DNA from: Paucilactobacillus nenjiangensis
GTDB lineage: Bacteria; Bacillota; Bacilli; Lactobacillales; Lactobacillaceae
Reading direction: 5' to 3'
DNA length: 55,262 bases
Assembly: GCF_005405445.1 (NCBI RefSeq)
Contig: NZ_BJEB01000003.1
Location: 1 to 55,262 of the forward strand
Part shown: one piece after another, positions 19,399 to 27,221 of the stretch
How positions within the stretch are numbered: position 1 is the first letter of the stretch
Layout: the number at the start of each line of letters is the position of its first letter
Notes under the pieces: generated by a model
Databases searched by the model: none
What the model was told of the DNA's origin: nothing
The model's input: the letters and a program-made list of their open reading frames with translations, nothing else
Made by a program: the position numbers and the translations under genes

Positions 19399-20436
19399 TT
19401 ATTCGTTAACCTTAACAACCCATCCTTCAGGTCCTTCAATTTCACCAAATTGAATTCCTGTAAGGGTGTCATACAGTTTTTGAGTAACCGGGCCAACTTC
19501 AGTTTCACTATAAAAGACATGTTTTTTATCACCATCGACAATCGCGCCAATTGGTGAAATCACGGCGGCCGTACCACAAGCCCCAGCTTCACTAAATTGG
19601 TCTAATTGATCAATAAAGATATCGCCCTGTTCTACTTCTAAACCTAACTCATGTTCTGCTAGGTACAACAACGAAAACTTCGTAACTGAAGGTAAAATAG
19701 AAGGCGATTCAGGGGTAATAAACTTTTTACCATCTTTCGTAACTCCAAAGAAGTTAGCCGATCCAGCTTCTTCTATTTTAGTATGTGAAATTGGATCTAA
19801 GTACACAACGTCAGCATAACCAGCTTGGTGAGCTTCATCACCTGGTAATAAGCTAGCCGCATAGTTACCACCAACTTTAGATTGACCAGTTCCTTGATGA
19901 GCAGCACGATCATATTTTGAAGTGACAAAGCTAGTAGGTGTCATTCCACCTTTGTAGTAGGCACCAACTGGCATAGCAAAAATACGGAAAATATATTCGT
20001 TAGCGGGATGAACACCAATATTTCCACCAACCCCGAACATTACAGGACGAAGATACAGTGTACCTCCAGTACCATATGGTGGTACAAAATCTTCATTAGC
20101 TTTAACCACTTGTTTTAAAGCATCGATAAATTGGTCAGTTGGAAAACCCGGCATCATCATTCGGGCACATGAGTTTTGCATCCGGGCGGCATTACGGTCT
20201 GGACGGAAAAGTTGTAAAGAACCATCTTTTGTCCGATATGCTTTTAACCCTTCAAAGTCAGATTGTCCATAATGTAGGACAGTTGACCCTTCGTTAATAT
20301 GTACCTCAGCATCTTCGGTCAGTTCGCCTTCACTCCATTGACCATCTTTCCAAGTTGCTTGGAATCGGTATGGAAGATCAAAATAGTTAAATCCTAGGTT
20401 GTTAAAATCGATCTCTGACGCTTTTGCTTTTGCCAT
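19399..20436 (-). CDS. ilvE: Branched-chain amino acid aminotransferase
   Basis: Transfers the amino group between Leu/Ile/Val and their keto acids with glutamate. The 345 residues belong to fold-type IV PLP enzymes; the PLP lysine is Lys187 in GQSKVGGNYAAS. EAGSANFFGV and EAGACGTAAVISPIG are cofactor-binding segments. It is divergent from the Ile/Val-attenuated MHS transporter, which suggests a shared role in branched-chain amino acid or keto acid metabolism. Confidence 0.95.
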   Translation of the reverse strand: MAKAKASEIDFNNLGFNYFDLPYRFQATWKDGQWSEGELTEDAEVHINEGSTVLHYGQSDFEGLKAYRTKDGSLQLFRPDRNAARMQNSCARMMMPGFPTDQFIDALKQVVKANEDFVPPYGTGGTLYLRPVMFGVGGNIGVHPANEYIFRIFAMPVGAYYKGGMTPTSFVTSKYDRAAHQGTGQSKVGGNYAASLLPGDEAHQAGYADVVYLDPISHTKIEEAGSANFFGVTKDGKKFITPESPSILPSVTKFSLLYLAEHELGLEVEQGDIFIDQLDQFSEAGACGTAAVISPIGAIVDGDKKHVFYSETEVGPVTQKLYDTLTGIQFGEIEGPEGWVVKVNE

Positions 20437-20492
20437 CTAAAAATAGCCTCCTAATATGTATTGAATTCTTATCATCACAAGAATTTAATAAA

Positions 20493-20521
20493 AGTTTAGC
20501 CATTTCACTATATGATGTCAA
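20493..20521 (-). promoter_or_regulatory. ilvE promoter
   Basis: TTGACA (20521..20516) and TAAACT (20498..20493) on the minus strand, 17 bases apart, about 55 bases before the ilvE ribosome binding site (AGGAGG). Confidence 0.65.
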
Positions 20522-20692
20522 GAACTCTAATCAGCGTCATTAATCTGTCTACAACGACAAAATTCATGTCAATGTCTAAAATCAAGCAAAACAAATGAAA
20601 ATTTTTTAATTTATTTCGTCATCTAAATCCTTGCTGTATCAACGATTATACTTAATAAAAGTAAATTCTTTAATTTTTTAATCAAATTTTCA

Positions 20693-20721
20693 TTTACAAT
20701 TTTTTTTTTATCATGTATGAT
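20693..20721 (+). promoter_or_regulatory. Promoter of the Ile/Val leader
   Basis: TTTACA (20693-20698), 17 bases, TATGAT (20716-20721). The -10 box lies inside a near-perfect palindrome ATGTAT-G-ATACAT (20713-20725), a possible operator. Confidence 0.7.
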
Positions 20722-20752
20722 ACATTCATCAAATGAAAAAGGAGAACTCGAA

Positions 20753-20815
20753 ATGACTAACACAAACATTATTAGCATTAGCGTCGTCGTCATTAACTAC
20801 GTCATTATTATGTGA
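20753..20815 (+). CDS. Ile/Val-rich attenuator leader peptide
   Basis: A 20-codon ORF with a good AAGGAG eight bases upstream. The peptide has six Ile and four Val (all ATT and GTC codons), in two clusters: NIISISVVVI and YVIIM. No Leu is present. Just after its stop come alternating GC-rich arms and a terminator. This is the hallmark of ribosome-mediated attenuation: stalling at Ile or Val codons would favour the antiterminator and turn on the downstream transporter. Confidence 0.88.
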   Translation: MTNTNIISISVVVINYVIIM

Positions 20816-20816
20816 T

Positions 20817-20902
20817 GCGGGCTACTTAATGTGCCCGTGATTTACGCGGGCAGTGTTGGCAAAGCCAAGGACTGTCAAATCAGTTCTTGGCTTTTTCTTT
20901 TT
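20817..20902 (+). terminator. Attenuator structures and terminator before MHS transporter
   Basis: GCGGGC (20817-20822) and GCCCG (20833-20837) can pair, and GCCCG can instead pair with CGGGC (20847-20851). TTGGC-AAA-GCCAA (20856-20868) competes with the left arm of the terminator AGCCAAGGACTG/CAGTTCTTGGCT (20863-20892), which is followed by a T-rich tract. The mutually exclusive hairpins form a textbook attenuator. Confidence 0.85.
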
Positions 20903-21000
20903 CTCAAAACTTTTGGCTTGGAGGTTAAGTTTCATTCGTTCAGTAACACATAGTTTATTGCAATCATTTCAAAAACACACATATTAGAGGAGTGAATTAT

Positions 21001-22323
21001 ATGGAGAATGTTACATCAAACACTTTACATAAAGAAGAAGGCACCACACTAGAGCGGGATCCAGTCAAAACAGTTATTTTTGCATCAATGATTGGTACTG
21101 CTGTCGAATTTTTCGACTTTTACGCATTTGGGACTGCATCAGCCACGTATTTTCCTAAAATCTTTTTCCCAACCTTAACACCAACAATTGCGATGATGCT
21201 TAGTTTACTCACCTTTGGAGTTGCCTTTGTTGCTCGCCCACTTGGTTCATTTATTTTTGGACACTTTGGTGACAAGATTGGTCGGAAAAAGACTTTGGTT
21301 GTTTCCCTAGTGCTCATGGGTGGATCAACAGTTATGATTGGCTTTCTCCCTGGGTATTCAACCTTAGGCTTTTCGGCAGTGTTACTACTTTGTCTCTGTC
21401 GCTTTATTCAAGGAATTGGTCTTGGAGGCGAATGGTCTGGAGCTGTCCTAGTTGCTACTGAAAATGCTCCTGAAGGCAAGCGTGCCTTATATGGTGCCTT
21501 TCCCGAATTAGGTGCACCAATTGGTTTCATTTTATGTAATGGATTATTTTATGTTCTTGAATCATTCTTATCTGCTTCACAAATGGCTTCATTTGGTTGG
21601 AGAATTCCGTTCCTTGCTTCATCAGTTATGGTTTTCATCGGACTTTGGGTTCGTAAAAGAATGCAAGAAACTCCTTTATTCCGTAAGGCTCAAGAAAACT
21701 CTGAAACAACTAAATCACCACTTAAAGAAGTTTTCAAAACCAGCTGGAAACAAATCATCCGTGGAACCTTCATCGTTGCTGTTACATACACACTTTTCTT
21801 TACACTTTCAACCTGGTCAATCAGTTACGCAACCACTAACCTAGGATTTTCAAACAAAGAATTCTTGCTAATCTTAATGGGATCAATTCTCGTCTTCACT
21901 GCTATGATTCTTATTTCATCATACTTGGCTGATTTCTGGGGACGCAAGAAAATGTTGATGACTACCGCTGCATTACTCGTAGTTTTCTCATTCTTTTTCC
22001 CTTACTTCTTAAGTGGCACGCACAACGTGGCCGGTGCCGTAGCTTTCCTTGTAATTGGATTCTTCTTAATGGGAATCATTTATGGCCCTATGGGAGCTTT
22101 ATTACCAGAACTATTCTCAACTAAAGTTCGTTATTCTGGTTCTGCCCTTGCTTATAATCTAGCCGCCATCGTTGGTGCTGCTTTTGCTCCAACAGTTGCA
22201 ACTTGGTTAGCTGCTAACTGGGGTATCAAATATGTTGGTTTATACTTAGGCGTAATGTCAGTATTATCATTCGTTGCCTTTGCATTTACTAAGGAAACAA
22301 AACATGTTGACTACACCGAATAA
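21001..22323 (+). CDS. MHS family MFS transporter under Ile/Val attenuation
   Basis: A 440-residue 12-segment transporter of the metabolite:H+ symporter branch (the family of ProP, KgtP and ShiA). Seen motifs are GTAVEFFDFYAFGTAS at the first helix, GHFGDKIGRKKTLV in the first cytoplasmic loop, RFIQGIGLGGEWSGAVLVATENAP, and DFWGRKKML in the second half. The ATG at 21001 has GAGGAG eight bases upstream; an in-frame GTG at 20992 overlaps that site. The attenuator suggests a substrate tied to Ile/Val supply, such as a branched-chain amino or keto acid. This is inference; the family does not show it. Confidence 0.88.
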   Translation: MENVTSNTLHKEEGTTLERDPVKTVIFASMIGTAVEFFDFYAFGTASATYFPKIFFPTLTPTIAMMLSLLTFGVAFVARPLGSFIFGHFGDKIGRKKTLVVSLVLMGGSTVMIGFLPGYSTLGFSAVLLLCLCRFIQGIGLGGEWSGAVLVATENAPEGKRALYGAFPELGAPIGFILCNGLFYVLESFLSASQMASFGWRIPFLASSVMVFIGLWVRKRMQETPLFRKAQENSETTKSPLKEVFKTSWKQIIRGTFIVAVTYTLFFTLSTWSISYATTNLGFSNKEFLLILMGSILVFTAMILISSYLADFWGRKKMLMTTAALLVVFSFFFPYFLSGTHNVAGAVAFLVIGFFLMGIIYGPMGALLPELFSTKVRYSGSALAYNLAAIVGAAFAPTVATWLAANWGIKYVGLYLGVMSVLSFVAFAFTKETKHVDYTE

Positions 22324-22345
22324 TTAAAAATAATTATCATGTACT

Positions 22346-22388
22346 AAAAAAGCTGTACTCCGTGATATACAAGGAGTACAGCTTTTTT
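22346..22388. terminator. Bidirectional terminator
   Basis: AGCTGTACTCC and GGAGTACAGCT pair perfectly and are flanked by A6 and T6. It serves the MHS transporter on the plus strand and tRNA-Glu on the minus strand. Confidence 0.93.
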
Positions 22389-22390
22389 AA

Positions 22391-22463
22391 TCACCCGCAC
22401 GGGGATCGAACCCGTAACTCAGCCTTGAGAGGGCTGCGTCTTAACCAATTTGACCAGCGGGCA
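22391..22463 (-). tRNA. tRNA-Glu (anticodon CUC)
   Basis: A 73-base cloverleaf: D arm with GGTC...GAC, anticodon stem CAGCC/GGCTG with loop CTCTCAA, T stem ACGGG/CCCGT with loop TTCGATC, discriminator A. CCA is not encoded. The acceptor stem is UGCCCGC/GCGGGUG, so the first pair is U1:G72 and the second G2:U71; most tRNA-Glu have G1:C72. It resembles bacterial tRNA-Glu in the D-arm and T-arm. Confidence 0.88.
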
Positions 22464-22517
22464 AAATTACTATACTAGTATAGCTATTTATTCGCTCCGT
22501 TGTCAATGGTATTCAGG

Positions 22518-22847
22518 CTATTCAAATGATAATTCCAATAAATATGTGTTTTTATCAATAATATGTGAAGTCGTGACCCAGACATCATGGAAATTAGGGA
22601 TTTCTTGATGCGTCATTTGGTAATAATAATCAAGCAAGTTACCATTTTTCGCTACAAAATCTGGTGTAAATCGATTAACCATTAATTTTTGTCTAGGAAA
22701 ATAGATGTCTGCATCTGCAACCTTAATTGAATCTGGTATATTGAGTCTAATGACATTCGTATATTCCAACGGTTGTCGGTTAATTACCTCAGGATGTTGT
22801 TGCATATACGTTAAAACATGATAAATTGAATCTGAATTACTTGCCAT
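22518..22847 (-). CDS. Hypothetical protein, 109 residues
   Basis: I do not recognise this protein. It is soluble, with mixed helix and strand and a notable hydrophilic middle (NIPDSIKVADADIYFPRQK). The ATG at 22847 has AAAGGGG eight bases upstream; a longer frame from 22889 lacks a ribosome binding site. It sits between two tRNA genes and probably has its own promoter. Confidence 0.65.
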   Translation of the reverse strand: MASNSDSIYHVLTYMQQHPEVINRQPLEYTNVIRLNIPDSIKVADADIYFPRQKLMVNRFTPDFVAKNGNLLDYYYQMTHQEIPNFHDVWVTTSHIIDKNTYLLELSFE

Positions 22848-22922
22848 AAACTTTTCCCCTTTCAACTCACCCACAATTATAGCAAACAACCCTTAAAAGA
22901 TTAACTGATTAGTCTATAGCTA

Positions 22923-22951
22923 TTGAATGTGAATTTCCAATTCTGTATAAT
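22923..22951 (+). promoter_or_regulatory. tRNA-Gln promoter
   Basis: TTGAAT (22923-22928), 17 bases, TATAAT (22946-22951), 29 bases before the tRNA. Confidence 0.8.
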
Positions 22952-22980
22952 ATTATTGTTGAGGAAACCTAACGTCTTAT

Positions 22981-23053
22981 TGGGCATTAGCCAAATTGGT
23001 AAGGCACCGGACTCTGAATCCGCAATTTACTGGTTCGAACCCAGTATGCCCAA
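22981..23053 (+). tRNA. tRNA-Gln (anticodon CUG), integration site
   Basis: A 73-base cloverleaf: acceptor TGGGCAT/ATGCCCA with the U1:A72 pair typical of tRNA-Gln, anticodon stem CCGGA/TCCGC (with one mismatch) and loop CTCTGAA, T arm ACTGG/CCAGT with loop TTCGAAC. No CCA is encoded. Its 3' end forms the left attachment site of the downstream island and is kept intact by the 18-bp repeat. Confidence 0.9.
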
Positions 23054-23057
23054 TTGT
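23040..23057 (+). repeat. attL core
   Basis: CCCAGTATGCCCAATTGT, covering the T-arm and acceptor 3' strand of tRNA-Gln plus four flanking bases. The identical 18 bases occur at 36696-36713. Confidence 0.92.
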
Positions 23058-23141
23058 TTCATAGTAAAGACTGGTAACAAGCTCTAAACGCTTGATATAT
23101 CAGCCTTTTTATTTTCCGTAATTTCATACATTCACACCTTT

Positions 23142-23169
23142 TTAGATGAGTTAGATGGTTTTTAGATGG
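23142..23169 (+). repeat. Arm-type integrase sites near attL
   Basis: Three direct copies of TTAGATGR at 23142, 23151 and 23162. The same motif occurs beside attR at 36605 and 36615 (as GTAGATGG). Such direct repeats flanking the core fit arm-type binding sites of tyrosine integrases. Confidence 0.6.
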
Positions 23170-23262
23170 TTTTAAGTACGATTTTTAATGAATTAAACAC
23201 TAATGAGAATATTGTTCATAAAATGTTCAAATTGGTATACCTATAATGACGGGCGAGAGAAT

Positions 23263-23291
23263 CCAGTAGTTGCTGCTACTGGCTTTTTTAT
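23263..23291 (+). terminator. Island-borne terminator downstream of tRNA-Gln
   Basis: CCAGTAG and CTACTGG around a TTGCTG loop, followed by CTTTTTTATT. It can stop transcription entering from tRNA-Gln. Apart from this, the small possible ORF at 23652 and the minus-strand terminator at 23459-23497, I see no gene in 23058-23780. Confidence 0.8.
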
Positions 23292-23458
23292 TACTCTCAA
23301 TCAGCGGAAAACTCCGCTCAATCTACTCAACATCTTAATATAATATGGAAGAAATAATAAAGTATTCTACTATTGAATTAGTCAACGTAACACAAAATTG
23401 ACGTGATATAAACGTATTGTAAGCACCCATTGAATAATCCACTGTAAACTTATCCATC

Positions 23459-23497
23459 AAAAAAGAGCACCCCTGACGAATTGAAGGCACTCTTTTA
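23459..23497 (-). terminator. Terminator of the packaging operon
   Basis: On the minus strand AAAAGAG-TGCC pairs with GGG-TG-CTCTTTT and is followed by more T. It lies about 280 bases beyond the last structural gene. Confidence 0.6.
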
Positions 23498-23780
23498 GAT
23501 AAAACAAATTAATGTGTGGTTGTGAGTGATGAAAATACAATGGATAAATCAACTAGATCTAACTGATAAGTTACCAACGTATTTAATCATTATAATATTA
23601 CTTAACTTGGTATTAATCAGTTTTAGTACAAAATTTAAAGGAGATGACATTATGGTATCATCTAAACACTTTTACAGTTGCTATTTTGAAGATGGTCTAA
23701 TATCTGTTCGATAGCCTGTTTCGTATTTATCCTATCTCTAGGACACCTTTATTATAACATATAACTGATAATAATATAAC

Positions 23781-24119
23781 CTATTTGTATAACTCTGCAA
23801 TAATAATATCCCACTCCCTGTAACTGTCATCTGGATTAATTTCTTTAATTGAATAGGTATCATCTTTCCATATCAATCGCATTGTCGTATTGATGGCTGC
23901 CGGTTGATCGTGTCGAATAACAAAGATAACGGTTTTAGGGAAAGCATAAGCACCATCAATCAGTGCTTCATTTAAATTGGTTGTTCGGATATGTGCCCAG
24001 GTTTTGAATAGGTCATTGTATTCAGTGGCATTAGGTTCTGGCCCGGAATCACCACCGGATGAAATTGATTGAATAGTAATTAACTGATCCAATTCATTTA
24101 CATGTTTAATCAGTGGCAT
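23781..24119 (-). CDS. Phage head closure / head-tail adaptor protein
   Basis: A 112-residue, mostly beta-strand protein resembling the head-tail joining family (SPP1 gp16-like): N-terminal NELDQLITIQS, then EYNDLFKTWAHIRTTN and a C-terminal DDTYSIKEINPDDSYREWDIIIAEL, the usual family shape. It would close the filled head and offer a dock for a tail. The ATG at 24119 has AAGGGG eight bases upstream and overlaps the previous gene. It is the last gene of the packaging operon; no tail genes follow. Confidence 0.75.
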   Translation of the reverse strand: MPLIKHVNELDQLITIQSISSGGDSGPEPNATEYNDLFKTWAHIRTTNLNEALIDGAYAFPKTVIFVIRHDQPAAINTTMRLIWKDDTYSIKEINPDDSYREWDIIIAELYK

Positions 24120-24390
24120 AGATAGCACCCCTTAATTGTTGAATCATTGACGTTACACCAGTCGGAACTGGTACGCTTGTAGTTTCTCCACGATTAAGAT
24201 AAAACCATTCAGCGAGCAAGGAAACACCATAATCGAACTGTTTATAGTCCTTCAAGTCATCTTCAGTCAATGTGGAATCAATGGCTGCAATGATATAAGC
24301 CTTAGCGGTATCAATATCACGTTGTAAGACAACATCATCTTCGTTGTGAGAAATGCGTAAGCTATTTTTTAAATCTTCTAATATAATCAT
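24106..24390 (-). CDS. Phage head-tail connector protein (gp6-like)
   Basis: A 94-residue helical protein: LEDLKNSLRISHNEDDVVLQRDIDTAKAYI is the typical start of gp6-like connectors (DNA-packaging/connector family). It would form a ring below the portal. GGGAGTGA precedes the ATG. It overlaps the head-closure gene by 14 bases. Confidence 0.8.
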   Translation of the reverse strand: MIILEDLKNSLRISHNEDDVVLQRDIDTAKAYIIAAIDSTLTEDDLKDYKQFDYGVSLLAEWFYLNRGETTSVPVPTGVTSMIQQLRGAIYATD

Positions 24391-24407
24391 ATTTTCACTC
24401 CCTTAAT

Positions 24408-24433
24408 AAAAAAGCGCCCGTGAAGGACACTTT
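24408..24433 (-). terminator. Hairpin terminator between capsid and connector genes
   Basis: On the minus strand AAAGUGUCC pairs with GGGCGCUUU through nine base pairs including two G-U pairs, with loop UUCAC and a T run. It may reduce transcription of the connector genes relative to the capsid. Confidence 0.65.
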
Positions 24434-24447
24434 CATAATCTTATTGG

Positions 24448-25974
24448 TTAGGCTTTTGGTGTCGTTGTTGGAGCGGCTGCCGGTGTTACTTCAATATAGC
24501 GAGCGGCTTCACTATCAATTTGTTCATAATCATTGCGGATAATAACTGCCAATCCTTGTGAGTATGAATCAAATTGTTGCCATTGAGTTTGAACTTCATT
24601 CTTCTTAGCAATGAATACCGCTTGAGAAACATCACCGATAATGAATGGCAATGCTGAACCGGTTGTTGTGAATAACTTGTTGCTGATAATTGCAATATCA
24701 GCCCCTAATAAGCTCTTGCCTGATTGTGCTGTAATAGATGGTTGTAAGATATAGTTTCCATTGCTATCTTTAAGCGTATCTAACCAGTTGAATCCATCTT
24801 GATTAGTGATAACCATTTTATCTAGTGCCGGGTCTAAATCCACATTAAAGACATGTTTTAAATCATCAAGTGTGGTTGCTGCAACCTTAGTGAACTTCTT
24901 CAATAATTCAATGATGTTTTGGTTGTCGGTATTTTCAACTAATTTTTTAAGTTGTGCCTTAACTTCATTGACAATATTAACTTCAGCATCTTCAACTAAT
25001 TCACTAGATAGGTAGATTTTTCCGGCTCTGGTAACGACTTTGTAATCCACACCTTTAAACATATCAGCATCGACATCAGCAATTTCTGCCAATTCTTCTT
25101 TGGTTGCCAATACGCCTGTTTGATTAGTGGCAACAGGGTAAGTGCCTTGTGCTGAACCAACTTTTTTAACAGTAGCGTATTGAGCTAAATTATCTTTATT
25201 GCGTTTTAGATCAAACACATCTCCAATAACTTCAGTAGGAACTACCATCTTGCCTGATACGGTTGTTAAGCCATCACGCTTTTCACCTTGTGAACGAATG
25301 TAATCTTCAAAACTACGTACTTCTGCTTTTGCACCATTTTCAATAATTGTTGTTTGTGTCATGTTTTCAACTTCCTTTTCTTTGTTTGAATTTTCTAACC
25401 ACGCTGTATAACTACGTTTTGCAACTTCTACATTTGTGTCATCATAAGCCGGGATAGCTACGACTGATACATCGAATAGCGACTTGACTTGATTAATTTT
25501 ACGGACTACTTTACCTGAATCATCTTTTGTAAATTCATCACCATCTTCAGCAGTGATGAAACTAAAACTCATGCTTGAAATGTTGCCATCTTTTACATTT
25601 TCAAATGTATCACTGGCGCTTGTGGTATCTGGCAATGTGGCTTCAAAATACAAGCCTTTGTCGTCTACCTTTAAAGTTAGTGTCTTAGCCTTTGTTGATG
25701 CTAGGACTTGACTCATATCATGATTATTCACAAGGAATACGTTCGATAAGTCCACACCATCAAATGCGCCTTTGCTGACCGTTTCAGTAAATCCACCCAA
25801 ATCTTTACTTGGTGAATCAAATACTACTGCGTAGCCACTTAACTTTTTTGTGTTATCCTTACTAGTATCGTCTTGTTCCTGACTGTCGTCTGATTGCGAG
25901 CTGTCTGCTTTGGTAGGTTGAATAGCTTTTAAATCAGTGTCTGGAGTAAGGCGTTTTTCAATATCATTTGCCAT
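24448..25974 (-). CDS. Fused prohead protease and major capsid protein
   Basis: A 508-residue HK97-type fusion. Residues about 43-195 are the prohead protease (LSGYAVVFDSPS, His85 in NNHDM, Ser133/134 in NISSMSFSF). About 205-500 is the HK97-fold major capsid protein (NGAKAEVRSFEDYIRSQGEKR, then the conserved VPTEVIGDVFDL and the C-terminal IISNKLFTTTG, IRNDYEQID). Residues 20-45 are a polar, acidic linker. The start overlaps the portal stop by one base. An internal ATG at residue 205 with its own AAGGAAG site could make free capsid protein. Confidence 0.9.
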   Translation of the reverse strand: MANDIEKRLTPDTDLKAIQPTKADSSQSDDSQEQDDTSKDNTKKLSGYAVVFDSPSKDLGGFTETVSKGAFDGVDLSNVFLVNNHDMSQVLASTKAKTLTLKVDDKGLYFEATLPDTTSASDTFENVKDGNISSMSFSFITAEDGDEFTKDDSGKVVRKINQVKSLFDVSVVAIPAYDDTNVEVAKRSYTAWLENSNKEKEVENMTQTTIIENGAKAEVRSFEDYIRSQGEKRDGLTTVSGKMVVPTEVIGDVFDLKRNKDNLAQYATVKKVGSAQGTYPVATNQTGVLATKEELAEIADVDADMFKGVDYKVVTRAGKIYLSSELVEDAEVNIVNEVKAQLKKLVENTDNQNIIELLKKFTKVAATTLDDLKHVFNVDLDPALDKMVITNQDGFNWLDTLKDSNGNYILQPSITAQSGKSLLGADIAIISNKLFTTTGSALPFIIGDVSQAVFIAKKNEVQTQWQQFDSYSQGLAVIIRNDYEQIDSEAARYIEVTPAAAPTTTPKA

Positions 25975-27143
25975 TATTCTGTACTCTCACTTTCGTTTTT
26001 GTTTTGATAATTCTCTAAATTATCAAGTGTTGTATAGTTCAAACTGGTTAATAACTTATCACCGTTTGGAACGGGTTCAAGTCCAATTTTTTCTCGGCCT
26101 TCATTAATCGTGATTAATCCGCCTTGCAATCCTTTGATTGCTAAATCCTGGACTGTCGCATAATCAGCACTAAACAATTTGTCAGTATTGAACGTAAACA
26201 TGTTGTCGCCTGAAGATAGTTTCATATCCAATTCACTAGTGAATGTTTGGAAGTAATAAACTAACGTATTTTGTAAATACAACAGATTATTCTGGGTCGA
26301 ACTTGTATGATCGTTCTCCACACCTAATCTTTCTGATGGAATCCCGAACGCCTTAGCAACTTGCTGTGTCGTCCAACTGTTTGAATTAACAAACTTCAAC
26401 ACATCAGAATTGACTTCCAGGGTGGAATACTCCATATCTTCATCAAGAATGATTGTCCTTAGTGCATTATCACCCGTATTGGCTTCTTCAAACTTTTCCC
26501 GGATGGCATTTTTGGACTTGGCATCCAGGTTAGATTTACCAACCTTTAAAATACCCGTGCCTTGAACGCTACGATTGAACAGACTTCTTAATAGTTTGTT
26601 ACCAGTGTTTTGAATATTAATCTCATCAGCGAGTGAATAAAGTGCTGAAGTTCCTATCAATCCATCACTTGTGAAAGACTTGAAATGCAGCACTTCAGTA
26701 GGCTTTAATTCAACGCTGTTACGTCCATCACCATCAGTTACATAGTATGAAAGACTATCGTCTGTATCGTCCTTCTTAACAGTCATGCGGCTGTTATTGA
26801 TAAATTCAAGGCTTGACACTTGGCCGCTTGGATTGCGATAAATACGAGCGAATGAGTTACCATTCAGTAACATATTTACTGCCAGTGCAAACTTGAATGA
26901 CCAGGCGTTCATCTTGTCGTTAGGGGCTTTGTTTAATAGCTTTGTAAGGCGTTTGTCAGTGTATTCAATTGGATTACTTGCCAAGTCTGACGCAATCACT
27001 TTAACCGCTGTGTAAACGTCAGAATTGCGTAAAGAACGTGCACCGACATAAGTATTGGAATCGTCTGTTGTCATTGATACGACTGTATCAAGAAAGGCGG
27101 TTTCCTTATCTGGTTCAACTTTTTCTCTTTTAAATATACTCAA
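25974..27143 (-). CDS. Phage portal protein (HK97 family)
   Basis: A 389-residue portal subunit forming the dodecameric DNA channel at one head vertex. VYTAVKVIASDLASNPIEY near the N-terminus, NGNSFARIYRNPSGQ and VLHFKSFTSDGLIGTSAL are classic HK97 portal segments. Its stop overlaps the protease-capsid start (TAATG). It lies 78 bases after the terminase gene; no small ORF is visible in that gap. Confidence 0.92.
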   Translation of the reverse strand: MSIFKREKVEPDKETAFLDTVVSMTTDDSNTYVGARSLRNSDVYTAVKVIASDLASNPIEYTDKRLTKLLNKAPNDKMNAWSFKFALAVNMLLNGNSFARIYRNPSGQVSSLEFINNSRMTVKKDDTDDSLSYYVTDGDGRNSVELKPTEVLHFKSFTSDGLIGTSALYSLADEINIQNTGNKLLRSLFNRSVQGTGILKVGKSNLDAKSKNAIREKFEEANTGDNALRTIILDEDMEYSTLEVNSDVLKFVNSNSWTTQQVAKAFGIPSERLGVENDHTSSTQNNLLYLQNTLVYYFQTFTSELDMKLSSGDNMFTFNTDKLFSADYATVQDLAIKGLQGGLITINEGREKIGLEPVPNGDKLLTSLNYTTLDNLENYQNKNESESTE

Positions 27144-27221
27144 CTTTTTCTCACTTCCTTTCTATTGAGATGGGGAACTGTTTTAGCCCCCCACCTAAAC
27201 TTGCTTTTTGCCAGTCCAGGA

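Noticed and set aside
20817-20902. T-box riboswitch before the MHS transporter
   Set aside because: No specifier loop or T-box sequence is visible; the leader peptide explains the control better.
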